Positions 7,166-14,672 of a stretch of DNA of 16,733 bases are shown here, one piece after another. Location: contig DMEZ01000035.1 of the NCBI GenBank assembly GCA_003450735.1, positions 5,846 through 22,578 on the forward strand, given 5' to 3'. Each line of letters starts with the position of its first letter. Within the stretch, counting starts at the first letter, position 1. The notes beneath the pieces are model-generated. The model worked only from the letters and a program-made list of their open reading frames with translations. It had not been told where the DNA came from and made no database searches. The position numbers were made by a program, and so were the translations under genes. The stretch is from Elusimicrobiota bacterium (GTDB lineage: Bacteria; Elusimicrobiota; Elusimicrobia; UBA1565).

Positions 7166-8255
7166 AAGCGCAGAAGGGCTCGGAGGCCAGGTAGTCCCCG
7201 GTCACCGCGTAGGCCCGCGCCCGCGAGCCGCTGCAGACCTCCGCGAACTCGCACCAGCCGCACTTGCCCTTGAGCTTCCTGGCGTCGCGCAGGTCCTTGA
7301 AGAGGGAGGCGTCCCGGTAGACGGAAGCCAGCGCGTCCTTGCGGATGTTGCCGGCCGGCAGGGGCAGGAAGCCCGAGGGGCAGATGTCGCCCAGGTGGTC
7401 GATGAACACGAAGCCCTTGCCCGCGTTGACGGCCTTCGGCGAGAGGCCGATGGCGCCGCCGACGCCCCGCTCGCGCGCCAGGATGTGCTGGATTCGGCCC
7501 TCGGCGCCCGGCTCCCGGGCCGCCAACTCCTTCATGATCACGAAGCGCCGGTAGTGCGGGGCCTCGGTGAGCTTGATGACGAACTCCACCTCGGAGTTCA
7601 GGCGGTGGAAGCGCTCGAAGGCCTGCTCGAACTGCTCCGCCGTGATGCTCTGGAGCTGGGCGCCCCGGCCCATGGGGACGAGGAAGAACACTTCCCAGAA
7701 AACGAGGCCGAGCTCCTTGACGAGCCCGACCATCTCCTCCAGGCGGCCGAAGTTCTGCGAGGCCAGGCAGGTGTTGATCTGCACCGGGAGCCCGGCTTGG
7801 TGCGCGAGCTCCACGGCGCGCAGGGTCTTCTCATAGGAGCCCGGGATCCCGCGCAGGGCGTCGTGCAGGGCCGCGTCGGGGGCGTCAAGGCTGAAGGCCA
7901 CCTGGTCGAGGCCCGCGTCCTTGAGCTCCTGGATGCGCGCCGGCGTGATGTTCTCGGTCGCGGCCGGGATGGTGCCCATGCGCAGGCCGAGGGACTTCCC
8001 GTGGCGCACGAGCTCCGAGAGGTCCGGCCGGTTCAGCGGGTCGCCGCCCGTCAGGATGACGATGGGGATCCCCATCGCGGCGGCCTGGCCCAGCAGGCCC
8101 TTCCCCTCGGCGGTGGTCAGCTCGCGGGGGTCGCGGCCGAGGATGGCCGAGGCGCGGCAGTGGGCGCAGGTCAGGGCGCAGGAGCGCGTGGTCTCCCAGA
8201 TGGCGAGGAAGGGGGTCCTCGAGAAGTCGGTGCGGCCGGGGTGGCCCGGACTCAA
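7143..8255 (-). CDS. Radical SAM/SPASM protein, TIGR04053-like
   Basis: This 370-residue radical SAM enzyme has the cluster motif C26-x3-C30-x2-C33 near the N-terminus, LTGGDPL (68-74) for SAM binding, and a C-terminal SPASM-type cysteine set (C292, C332, C335, C341, C362) for auxiliary iron-sulfur binding. The blocks VFFLVPMGRG, TEAPHYRR, CPSGFLPLP and GSRARAYAVTGDYLA match, from memory, the TIGR04053 (BA_1875-like) family. That family is related to the haem-pathway enzymes NirJ and AhbD, but its substrate is unsettled. The start is TTG at 8255, overlapping the hemerythrin stop as TTGA; a GGAG on the minus strand lies about 8 nt upstream and supports it. It is the middle gene of a three-gene operon with the hemerythrin upstream and the deaminase downstream. 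Family confidence is high; function is unknown. Confidence 0.9.
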   Translation of the reverse strand: MSPGHPGRTDFSRTPFLAIWETTRSCALTCAHCRASAILGRDPRELTTAEGKGLLGQAAAMGIPIVILTGGDPLNRPDLSELVRHGKSLGLRMGTIPAATENITPARIQELKDAGLDQVAFSLDAPDAALHDALRGIPGSYEKTLRAVELAHQAGLPVQINTCLASQNFGRLEEMVGLVKELGLVFWEVFFLVPMGRGAQLQSITAEQFEQAFERFHRLNSEVEFVIKLTEAPHYRRFVIMKELAAREPGAEGRIQHILARERGVGGAIGLSPKAVNAGKGFVFIDHLGDICPSGFLPLPAGNIRKDALASVYRDASLFKDLRDARKLKGKCGWCEFAEVCSGSRARAYAVTGDYLASEPFCAYEPPKPA

Positions 8256-8716
8256 GGGCGCTTCTCCGCCGACCAGAGCTCCTTGAGGCGCGCGTAGAGG
8301 TGCTGCTCCTCGCGCTGGGCGTGGCCGCTGAGCAGGGTTTTGAAGCGGGTCTCGCGCTCCAAGAGCAGGATGACGGCGCGGCGCACCCCGGCGCCGAGCG
8401 TCAGGCCGCGGGCGCCGGCCAGCAGGTCCTTGAGCGAGCGCTCGATGCGCCGGTGCTCCTCGCGGAAGACGTCGGGGTGGGCGCCCTGGGGGAAGCCGCC
8501 GAGCCCGGCGTAGACGCCGAAGAGGCTCTCCTCTTCGCGGCGGATGTGGCGGGAGAGCCGCCGCTCCAGCTCCTCCAGGGCTCCGAGAGCGTGGGTGAAC
8601 TCGAGGCCGAGGAGGGTCTCCTGGTGGCGCAAAAGCGCCTCATCGATCTGCTGGTGCTCCTCCAGGATGTCCAGCAAATCCCCGAGGCGGCTGGTCTGGG
8701 TCTTGGGCGCGGCCAT
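8252..8716 (-). CDS. Hemerythrin-like (HHE) cation-binding protein
   Basis: This small, mostly helical protein of about 154 residues has the spaced His/Glu ligands of the HHE family: H21 with D25 (HQQID), H57 with E61 (HIRREE), H88 (EEHRRIE), and H132 and H139 (HAQREEQH). Such proteins bind a di-iron centre and act in O2 or NO sensing, iron handling or iron-sulfur repair. I chose ATG 8716 because AAGG lies about 5 nt upstream. Paired ATGs at 8731/8728 and a TTG at 8737 would add 4-7 residues but lack a good ribosome site. It is the first gene of the minus-strand operon, and its TGA overlaps the TTG start of the radical SAM gene. Pairing with an oxygen-sensitive iron-sulfur enzyme suggests protection or iron supply, which is inference. 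Confidence 0.8.
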   Translation of the reverse strand: MAAPKTQTSRLGDLLDILEEHQQIDEALLRHQETLLGLEFTHALGALEELERRLSRHIRREEESLFGVYAGLGGFPQGAHPDVFREEHRRIERSLKDLLAGARGLTLGAGVRRAVILLLERETRFKTLLSGHAQREEQHLYARLKELWSAEKRP

Positions 8717-8812
8717 GCTGACCTTCATCATCCGCAACAGTCTTGCCAGTCCTTGAAGAGGCTGCGAATTTGCGCGGGTCTTTCATAAGTCCTAGACTTT
8801 GCTTTCGCAAGG

Positions 8813-10048
8813 ATGGCACTCCAGCTCTTCTTTCTCCTGCTGCCTGCCTTCAGCTTCGCGCAGGCGCCCTCCCGGGCACTCGGCCTTCCCGAGGCCTACT
8901 CCCTGGCGCTCGCCCGCAGCGAAGAGCTCGCTCAGAAGGCGGAAAGCGCCGCCGAGGCCTGGGCCCGCGTAGACGAGCTCTGGTCGGCGGTCAAGCCCCA
9001 GATCACGCTCAACGGGACCTACTTCTATCAGGACGACTCCAAGCTCGCGTCGAACCGCCGGGACAAGCCCCAGGCTGGGATCTCGGCGGCCCAGACCGTC
9101 TTCACGGGACTGAGGGACATCCTGGCCGTGCGGGTCGGGCAGGCGCAGGGCAGGTCTTCGGACCTCGACCTCCAGCGCGCCAAGGACGCGCTCTACCTCG
9201 ACGTCGCGGCCGCCTACCTCGACCTCTTCGACCTGCAGAGCGAGCTGGCGATCCGCAGGAACCTGGTCGGCATCACTCTCGACCGCATCAAGGAGCTCAA
9301 GGACCGCCAGAAGATCGGACGCACCCGCAAGAGCGAGGTGATGGCCGCCGAGGCCCAGCTGGCCGGCTACGAGGCGGACCTGACGATGGCCCAGAGGCGG
9401 GAGCTGGACTCCCAGGAGAAGCTGCGCTTCCTGACCGGGCTCGCCGAAGCCCTTGCGCCCCAGCCCCTGACCCTCGCCCCGGCCGGACCGCTCGAGGGCT
9501 TCCTGGACGCGGCCCGCCGGCGGGCGGACGTGGAGGCGCGCAGGCGGGATTCGGAGGCGGCCGGGCTTTCCGTGGACATCGCCCGGCGCGCGCGCTGGCC
9601 CGTGGTCTCCTTCGGCGGCAACTACTGGCTCAAGCGCCTCGCGCCGCTCGACGACGTGGACTGGGACGTCTCGCTGACGGGCTCCCTCCCGCTCTACGAA
9701 GGCGGACGCATCTCCGCGCAGACCCGCCAGGCCGAGCAGCGGCGCAGGAAGGCGGAGCAGGCGCTCTCCCTGGCCCTGCGCAAGGCGGAGCTCGAGGTCC
9801 GCACCGCCTTCGACGACCTCGGGGCGGGGCAGGCCGCCGTGGCCGCTCTCGAGAAGGCGGTGGCCGCGGCCGAGGCCAACGCCAGGTCCCAGGCCGAGGA
9901 CTACCGGCTCGGCGTGGTGACCAACCTGGACGTGCTGGGGGCCCTCAACTCCTTCCAGCAGGCCCGCCTGCGCCTGGAGCAGGCCCGCGACGACGTGCTC
10001 CTCTCCCGCATCCGGCTCGACGTGGCGGCCGGCGAGGCGAAGCGGTGA
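8813..10048 (+). CDS. TolC-family outer-membrane efflux protein
   Basis: This 411-residue protein forms the outer-membrane exit duct for an efflux pump. A signal peptide (MALQLFFLLLPAFSFA, cleavage before QAPS) opens the protein. Two OEP-type repeats follow, rich in long Ala/Arg/Glu/Leu helices (about 90-200 and 295-405) separated by β-strand stretches such as VSFGGNYWL and DVSLTGSLPLYEGGR. It is slightly short for the family. AAGG sits directly against the ATG at 8813, which is unusually close, so a short-leader or weakly initiated mRNA is possible. The 75-bp gap to the divergent hemerythrin gene must hold both promoters, but I see no convincing -35/-10 pair. Its last codon overlaps the pump gene as GTGA, so the two form one operon. 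Confidence 0.92.
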   Translation: MALQLFFLLLPAFSFAQAPSRALGLPEAYSLALARSEELAQKAESAAEAWARVDELWSAVKPQITLNGTYFYQDDSKLASNRRDKPQAGISAAQTVFTGLRDILAVRVGQAQGRSSDLDLQRAKDALYLDVAAAYLDLFDLQSELAIRRNLVGITLDRIKELKDRQKIGRTRKSEVMAAEAQLAGYEADLTMAQRRELDSQEKLRFLTGLAEALAPQPLTLAPAGPLEGFLDAARRRADVEARRRDSEAAGLSVDIARRARWPVVSFGGNYWLKRLAPLDDVDWDVSLTGSLPLYEGGRISAQTRQAEQRRRKAEQALSLALRKAELEVRTAFDDLGAGQAAVAALEKAVAAAEANARSQAEDYRLGVVTNLDVLGALNSFQQARLRLEQARDDVLLSRIRLDVAAGEAKR

Positions 10049-13000
10049 GCCTTTCCGACGTCTCCATCCGCAACCCGGTCTTCGCCTGGATGCTCATGTT
10101 CGGGCTCATGTTCTTCGGGTGGATCGGCTTCTCGCGCATGGGCGTGAGCTTGATGCCGGACGTGGACTTCCCGGTGCTCTCCATCTCGCTCTCCTGGGAG
10201 GGGGCTTCTCCCGAGATCATGGAGACCGAGATCGTGGATATCGTCGAGGACGCCATGACCTCGGTGGAGGGCGTGCGCGAGATCTCGAGCTCCTCCCGGC
10301 AGGGCCAGGCCAGCGTCAGCGTCGAGTTCGAGCTCTCGCGCAACATCGACGTGGCCCTCCAGGAGGTGCAGTCCAAGCTCTCCCAGGCCCAGCGGCGCCT
10401 GCCCCGCGACATGGACCCGCCTGTGGTCACCAAGTCCAACCCTGAGGACAACCCCATCCTCTGGATCGCCGTGTCCGGGACGCGTCCGCTCAAGGAGATG
10501 ATGGTCCTCGTCCAGGACCGGATCAAGCAGCAGTTCCAGACGGTCCCCGGCGTGGGAGAGGTCTTCGTGGGCGGGCTGGTGGAGCGCAACCTCCGGGTCT
10601 GGCTCGACGCCCGGAGGATGGAAGAGAAGCAGATCACGGCGGAAGACGTGCTCGCCGCCATCCGCCGCGAACATGCCGAGGTCCCCGCGGGCCGCATCGA
10701 GACCCCGGCCAAGGAGCACAACGTCCGCACCCTCGGGGAGTTCGCTTCAGCCGAGGAGTTCAACCACCTGCTCATCACCCAGCGCGGAGGGCAGCCCATC
10801 CACGTGCCGATCAAGCTCCAGGAGGTCGCCCGCGTCGAGGACGGCTTGGCCGACCTGCGCCGCATCGCCCGGGCCAACGGCGAGCGCGCCGTGGGCATGG
10901 GCATCCGCAAGCAGAGGGGCTCCAACTCCGTGGCGGTGGCCCGCGAGGTCATCCGCCGCATGGAGGAGGTGCGCAAGACCCTTCCCGAGGGCATGGGCAT
11001 CAACCTCAACTTCGACACGACCCGCTTCATCAAGGACGCGGTGCACGAGCTGAACTTCAACCTGATCCTCTCCGCCCTCCTGACCTCCCTGGTCTGCTGG
11101 CTGTTTCTGGGTTCCTGGTCGTCCACCTTGAACATCCTGCTGGCCATCCCGACCTCGATCCTTGGCACCTTCATCGTCGCTTACTTCCTGGGCTTCACGC
11201 TCAACAGCTTCTCCATGCTCGGCTTGACCCTCGCCATCGGTATCGTCGTAGACGATGCGATCATGGTGCTCGAGAATATCGTGCGCCACCGGGAGATGGG
11301 CAAAGGCCGGGTGCGGGCCTCCTCCGAGGGGGCCCGGGAGATCGCTTTCGCCGCGATGGCCGCCACGGCCGCCATTTTGGCCATCTTCGTCCCGGTCGTG
11401 TTCATGGAAGGCATCGTGGGCAAGTACTTCTTCCAGTTCGGCGTGGTCATCTCGGCGGCCGTCATGCTCTCCCTGCTGGAGGCGCTCACTCTTACGCCCA
11501 TGCGGACCTCCCAGTTCCTGGACTCCGGTGAGCGTCAGAGCGCCATGACCCGGGCCTCGGACAAGGCGTTCAGGGCTCTGGCGGGAGTCTACCGCACCGC
11601 CTTGGGGGCCTGCCTGAACCACCGCTGGAAGGTGGTCCTCCTCTGCCTGATCTTATTCGCCGCCTCCCTCTCCGTGGTCAAGAAGCTCCGCAAGGAGTTC
11701 GTGCCCTCCCAGGACCAGTCCATGTTCATGATCCGCCTGCGGGCGCCGGTGGGCTCCTCCATCGAGTACACGGACGAGAAGTTCCAGGAAGTGGGCCGCT
11801 GGCTGCTCTCCCAGGGCATCGTCAAGCGCTACTTCGGCGCGGCGGGCGGCATGGGCGGGGGCGACGTCAGCACCGCGATGCTCTTCGTGACCTTGAAGGA
11901 CCCTAAGGACCGCCCGCTGGGGCCGGATGGCAGGCGGCCCACCCAGGGAGACTTCATCAAGCGGGTGCGCCAGCAGGCCAAGGAGTTCCAAGGGATCAAG
12001 ACCGTCCCCGTGGACCTCTCCCAGGGCGGATTCGGCTCCGGCCGAGGCATGCCCGTCGAGTTCTCGGTGCGCGGGCCAGAGTGGGGCCGGCTCTTGGAGC
12101 AGTCCCGGGCGATCATGAAGAAGATGGAAGAGACGCACCTCATGGCCGACATCGACACGGACTACCTGGAAGGGATGCCGGAGGTGCGCATCTATCCCGA
12201 TCGCGCCAAGGCCTACGCGCGCGGCGTCTCCATCGAGTCCATCGGGACCGTCATCAGCGCCATGGTCGGAGGCGTCCGTTCCGGCTATTTCACCCAGGGC
12301 GGACGGCGCTACGACGTGCGCGTGCGCGCTGAGACCGGCTTCCGGCTCAAGGCCGAGGACATCAGCCGCTTCTTCGTGCGCAACAACCGGGGCGAGATGA
12401 TCCGGCTCTCGGAGGTCGTGCGCATCGAGGAGCAGACCACCCTGCTGACCATCACGCGCAGGGACCGCGAGCGGGCCATCGGCGTCTTCTGCAGCGTCGC
12501 GCCCGGCAAGTCGCAGGCCGACGCGCTGGCGGCCATCGAGCGCATCGCGAAGGAGACCCTGCCCGAGGGCTACCGCATCGTGTTCTCGGGATCCTCGAAG
12601 ACCTTCAAGGAATCCTTCCAGAGCCTGATCTTCGCCCTGTGGCTGGGCATCCTCGTGGCCTACATGGTGCTGGGCTCTCAGTTCAACAGCTTCCTGCACC
12701 CCTTCACGGTGCTTCTGGCCCTGCCCTTCAGCGTGTCCGGAGCGTTCATGGCCCTTTGGCTCACGGACACGAGCATCAACCTCTATTCCATGATCGGGCT
12801 CATCCTGCTCATGGGCATCGTCAAGAAGAACTCGATCCTGCTCGTGGACTTCGCGAACCAGCGCCGAGCCGAGGGCCTCGAACCCCGGGAGGCCCTGCTC
12901 GAGGCCTGCCCCACCCGCCTTAGGCCCATCCTCATGACCACGGTCTCGACCGTGGCCGCCGCGCTCCCGCCGGCCCTCGCCCTCGGGCCCGGCGCCGAAA

Positions 13001-13194
13001 CGCGCATCCCCATGGCCATCACGGTCATCGGCGGGGTGCTGGTCTCCACCCTGCTGACCCTCTTCGTCGTGCCCTGCGCCTACAGCCTCCTGCTCCGCTT
13101 GGAGCGCCGCAAGCCCGGGCAGACCCTCGACGCGGAAGAGCGCAAAGCAGGAGGAGGACCATGCCCCTCAGGATCGTGCTTCACAACGCCGTGA
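10045..13194 (+). CDS. RND-family efflux permease (AcrB/HAE1-like)
   Basis: This 1049-residue inner-membrane pump is the usual length for RND drug/proton antiporters. The N-terminus (SIRNPVFAWMLMFGLMFFGW) is the standard first membrane helix, followed by the porter domain, helices 2-6, a second porter domain and helices 8-12. The proton relay is intact: D403/D404 in IVVDDAIMVLEN (helix 4) and K928 in VKKNSILLVDF (helix 10). The start is GTG at 10045, overlapping the TolC-like stop, with GAGG 7 nt upstream; a much longer upstream reading in this frame runs across the TolC gene and is not real. No periplasmic adaptor (membrane-fusion protein) gene lies beside it. Substrates cannot be predicted. 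The 3' end overlaps the next gene by 34 nt. Confidence 0.95.
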   Translation: MSLSDVSIRNPVFAWMLMFGLMFFGWIGFSRMGVSLMPDVDFPVLSISLSWEGASPEIMETEIVDIVEDAMTSVEGVREISSSSRQGQASVSVEFELSRNIDVALQEVQSKLSQAQRRLPRDMDPPVVTKSNPEDNPILWIAVSGTRPLKEMMVLVQDRIKQQFQTVPGVGEVFVGGLVERNLRVWLDARRMEEKQITAEDVLAAIRREHAEVPAGRIETPAKEHNVRTLGEFASAEEFNHLLITQRGGQPIHVPIKLQEVARVEDGLADLRRIARANGERAVGMGIRKQRGSNSVAVAREVIRRMEEVRKTLPEGMGINLNFDTTRFIKDAVHELNFNLILSALLTSLVCWLFLGSWSSTLNILLAIPTSILGTFIVAYFLGFTLNSFSMLGLTLAIGIVVDDAIMVLENIVRHREMGKGRVRASSEGAREIAFAAMAATAAILAIFVPVVFMEGIVGKYFFQFGVVISAAVMLSLLEALTLTPMRTSQFLDSGERQSAMTRASDKAFRALAGVYRTALGACLNHRWKVVLLCLILFAASLSVVKKLRKEFVPSQDQSMFMIRLRAPVGSSIEYTDEKFQEVGRWLLSQGIVKRYFGAAGGMGGGDVSTAMLFVTLKDPKDRPLGPDGRRPTQGDFIKRVRQQAKEFQGIKTVPVDLSQGGFGSGRGMPVEFSVRGPEWGRLLEQSRAIMKKMEETHLMADIDTDYLEGMPEVRIYPDRAKAYARGVSIESIGTVISAMVGGVRSGYFTQGGRRYDVRVRAETGFRLKAEDISRFFVRNNRGEMIRLSEVVRIEEQTTLLTITRRDRERAIGVFCSVAPGKSQADALAAIERIAKETLPEGYRIVFSGSSKTFKESFQSLIFALWLGILVAYMVLGSQFNSFLHPFTVLLALPFSVSGAFMALWLTDTSINLYSMIGLILLMGIVKKNSILLVDFANQRRAEGLEPREALLEACPTRLRPILMTTVSTVAAALPPALALGPGAETRIPMAITVIGGVLVSTLLTLFVVPCAYSLLLRLERRKPGQTLDAEERKAGGGPCPSGSCFTTP

Positions 13195-13814
13195 GCGCGG
13201 ACGGCCGCATCACGGGCTTCGTCCCGGACATGGCTCAGTACTACGGCTTGGCGCGGCGCTGGAAGGAGGACGCCACGCTCGTGGGGAGCGGCACCCTCCT
13301 GAAGCCGATCGAAGAGGTTCCTCCGGAGACGCCGGAGGACCTCCTGCCGGTCCCGAAGACCCCAGGCGACAAGCGCCCCCTGCTCGTCGTCCCCGACAGC
13401 CGCGGCCGCGTCCGAATCTGGCACGCTCTGCGGCGGGCGGGCTACTGGCGCGGCTTCGTGGCCTTGTGCTCCGAGAAGACTCCCAAGTCCTATCTAGCCT
13501 ATCTGCGCAAGCGCGGCGTGGAGTACCTCATCGCCGGCCGGGAGCGGGTGGATCTGAAGAAGGCCTTGGAGCGCCTCGGGCGCCGCTGCAAGCTCCGCCT
13601 GATCCGGGTCGACAGCGGCGGCACCCTCAACGGCCTCCTCCTGCGCGAAGGCCTGGTCAGCGAGATCAGCCTCGTCGTCCATCCCGCCCTCGCGGGCGGG
13701 CGGGCCGACTCCCTCATCAAGACGCCGGAGCTCGGGAAGGGGATCGTGCTCAAGACGCTGGAAGCGCGCAGGCTGAAGAACGGCCTGGTCTGGCTTCGGT
13801 TCGGAGTCCGGTAG
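13161..13814 (+). CDS. RibD C-terminal/dihydrofolate reductase-like protein
   Basis: This 217-residue protein has the RibD-C (bacterial DHFR-like) fold markers: NAVSADGRITG near the N-terminus, LVGSGTLL (about 40-47), and DSGGTLNGLLLREGLVSE followed by HPALAGG in the second half. These match NADPH-dependent pyrimidine reductases of riboflavin synthesis and many uncharacterised relatives. The deaminase half of RibD is absent, so a reductase with another substrate is quite possible. A strong GGAGGAGGA (13150-13158) precedes the ATG at 13161, which lies inside the end of the pump gene. It is thus the third gene of the TolC-RND operon, although a link to efflux is not obvious. It ends 4 bp from the convergent CYTH gene. 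Confidence 0.83.
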   Translation: MPLRIVLHNAVSADGRITGFVPDMAQYYGLARRWKEDATLVGSGTLLKPIEEVPPETPEDLLPVPKTPGDKRPLLVVPDSRGRVRIWHALRRAGYWRGFVALCSEKTPKSYLAYLRKRGVEYLIAGRERVDLKKALERLGRRCKLRLIRVDSGGTLNGLLLREGLVSEISLVVHPALAGGRADSLIKTPELGKGIVLKTLEARRLKNGLVWLRFGVR

Positions 13815-13818
13815 ACTC

Positions 13819-14604
13819 TCAGCCCTGCAGCTTCAGGAAGCAGGACGCGCAGCGGCGGTACTTGTCGAGCCGCTCCGGCCTCAGCCTGAAGCGCTTGCTC
13901 AGGCGGCGGTCGAAGGCGAGCAGGGCCTCCGTGCGGGAAAGTTTCTCCAGGATGTCCTCGTCCTTGGACTTGATCTCGTTCTCGTACTCCCAGAAGGTCG
14001 AGAGCGGGTGCAGGCCGTCGGGGACGATGTGGAAGGCGAAGATGCGGTCGAGGGAGGGCTCGAGGAAGGCGCTGCGGCCGAGCTTGACCTTGAACTTATC
14101 CTTGCGGTAGAGCGCGAGGATGACCCCCCGGCGGATGCGCTCGAGGGTGCGGTTCCCCAGGTGCCGCTCCATGGCGCCGGCCATCGCGGGGTCGGCGTGC
14201 CGGGCCAGGATGTCGGGAATGGAGACGTCCGCGAAGTGCACGACGTCGTGGGGGCTCTCCTCGCGGACGACCCGCGCCAGGCGGTCGGAAGAGAACTCGG
14301 AGCGCCAGAGCAGTCCGTCCTGGAGGAACCCCGGCCCCTTGTACTGCAGGTAGACGAAGGTCCCGTCGCCCTTGTAGCGCAGGCGCAGGCTCGCGCCCTT
14401 CCTGAGCAGAGCCAGGTCGGGGGTGTCCAGGTACTGGTCGAAGAAGACCGCCTCGCGCACGTGCCGCACGCCCTTAAGGTGGAAAAGGTGCTCGCGCAGG
14501 CCCTCCGCGTCCCCGTCCCGGACTTTCCGCTTGGACTCGATCTCGATGAAGCGGGGGTCCTCGATATCGAGACGGCGGCAGAGGGCGCGGGCGGGGTCGA
14601 GCAT
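13819..14604 (-). CDS. CYTH/triphosphate tunnel metalloenzyme-like protein
   Basis: Of about 261 residues, this protein shows the CYTH hallmark ExExK near the N-terminus (E21, E23, K25 in IEIESKRK). QYLDTPDLALLRKGASLRLR (57-76) carries basic tunnel residues, YLQYKG holds K89, and a late acidic strand reads YENE (207-210). The family binds or hydrolyses triphosphate compounds: inorganic tripolyphosphate, thiamine triphosphate, ATP to cAMP, or polyphosphate in the VTC branch. The divergent polyphosphate kinase makes a polyphosphate- or triphosphate-linked role the best guess. The C-terminus has a CASC motif (252-255), possibly metal binding. I chose ATG 14604; a GTG at 14640 would add 12 residues of low plausibility. 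Neither start has a clear ribosome site. Confidence 0.8.
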   Translation of the reverse strand: MLDPARALCRRLDIEDPRFIEIESKRKVRDGDAEGLREHLFHLKGVRHVREAVFFDQYLDTPDLALLRKGASLRLRYKGDGTFVYLQYKGPGFLQDGLLWRSEFSSDRLARVVREESPHDVVHFADVSIPDILARHADPAMAGAMERHLGNRTLERIRRGVILALYRKDKFKVKLGRSAFLEPSLDRIFAFHIVPDGLHPLSTFWEYENEIKSKDEDILEKLSRTEALLAFDRRLSKRFRLRPERLDKYRRCASCFLKLQG

Positions 14605-14634
14605 GCCTACATGATGGCAGTTTCGGCGGGGCCT

Positions 14635-14667
14635 TTGCACGCGCCGCCCCCCCAGGCGTGCGATAAG
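14635..14667 (+). promoter_or_regulatory. Possible promoter of the polyphosphate kinase gene
   Basis: TTGCAC (14635-14640) could be a -35 box, and TGC followed by GATAAG (14662-14667) resembles an extended -10. The 21-bp spacing is long, so the extended -10 would carry most of the weight. The expected transcription start falls on or next to the ATG at 14673, which would give a leaderless mRNA and would fit the absence of a Shine-Dalgarno sequence. This is pattern matching only. Confidence 0.25.
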
Positions 14668-14672
14668 CTAGA

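Noticed and set aside
6954..8297. A 447-codon plus-strand open frame opposite the radical SAM and deaminase genes
   Set aside because: It is the antisense shadow of well-supported genes in GC-rich DNA, with low-complexity composition and no recognisable domain.
8743..10044. A 434-codon upstream extension of the RND permease frame, making an apparent 1483-residue protein
   Set aside because: It reads the TolC-family gene out of frame and gives Arg/Gly/Pro/Ala-rich nonsense. The true permease begins at GTG 10045 with the standard RND first helix.
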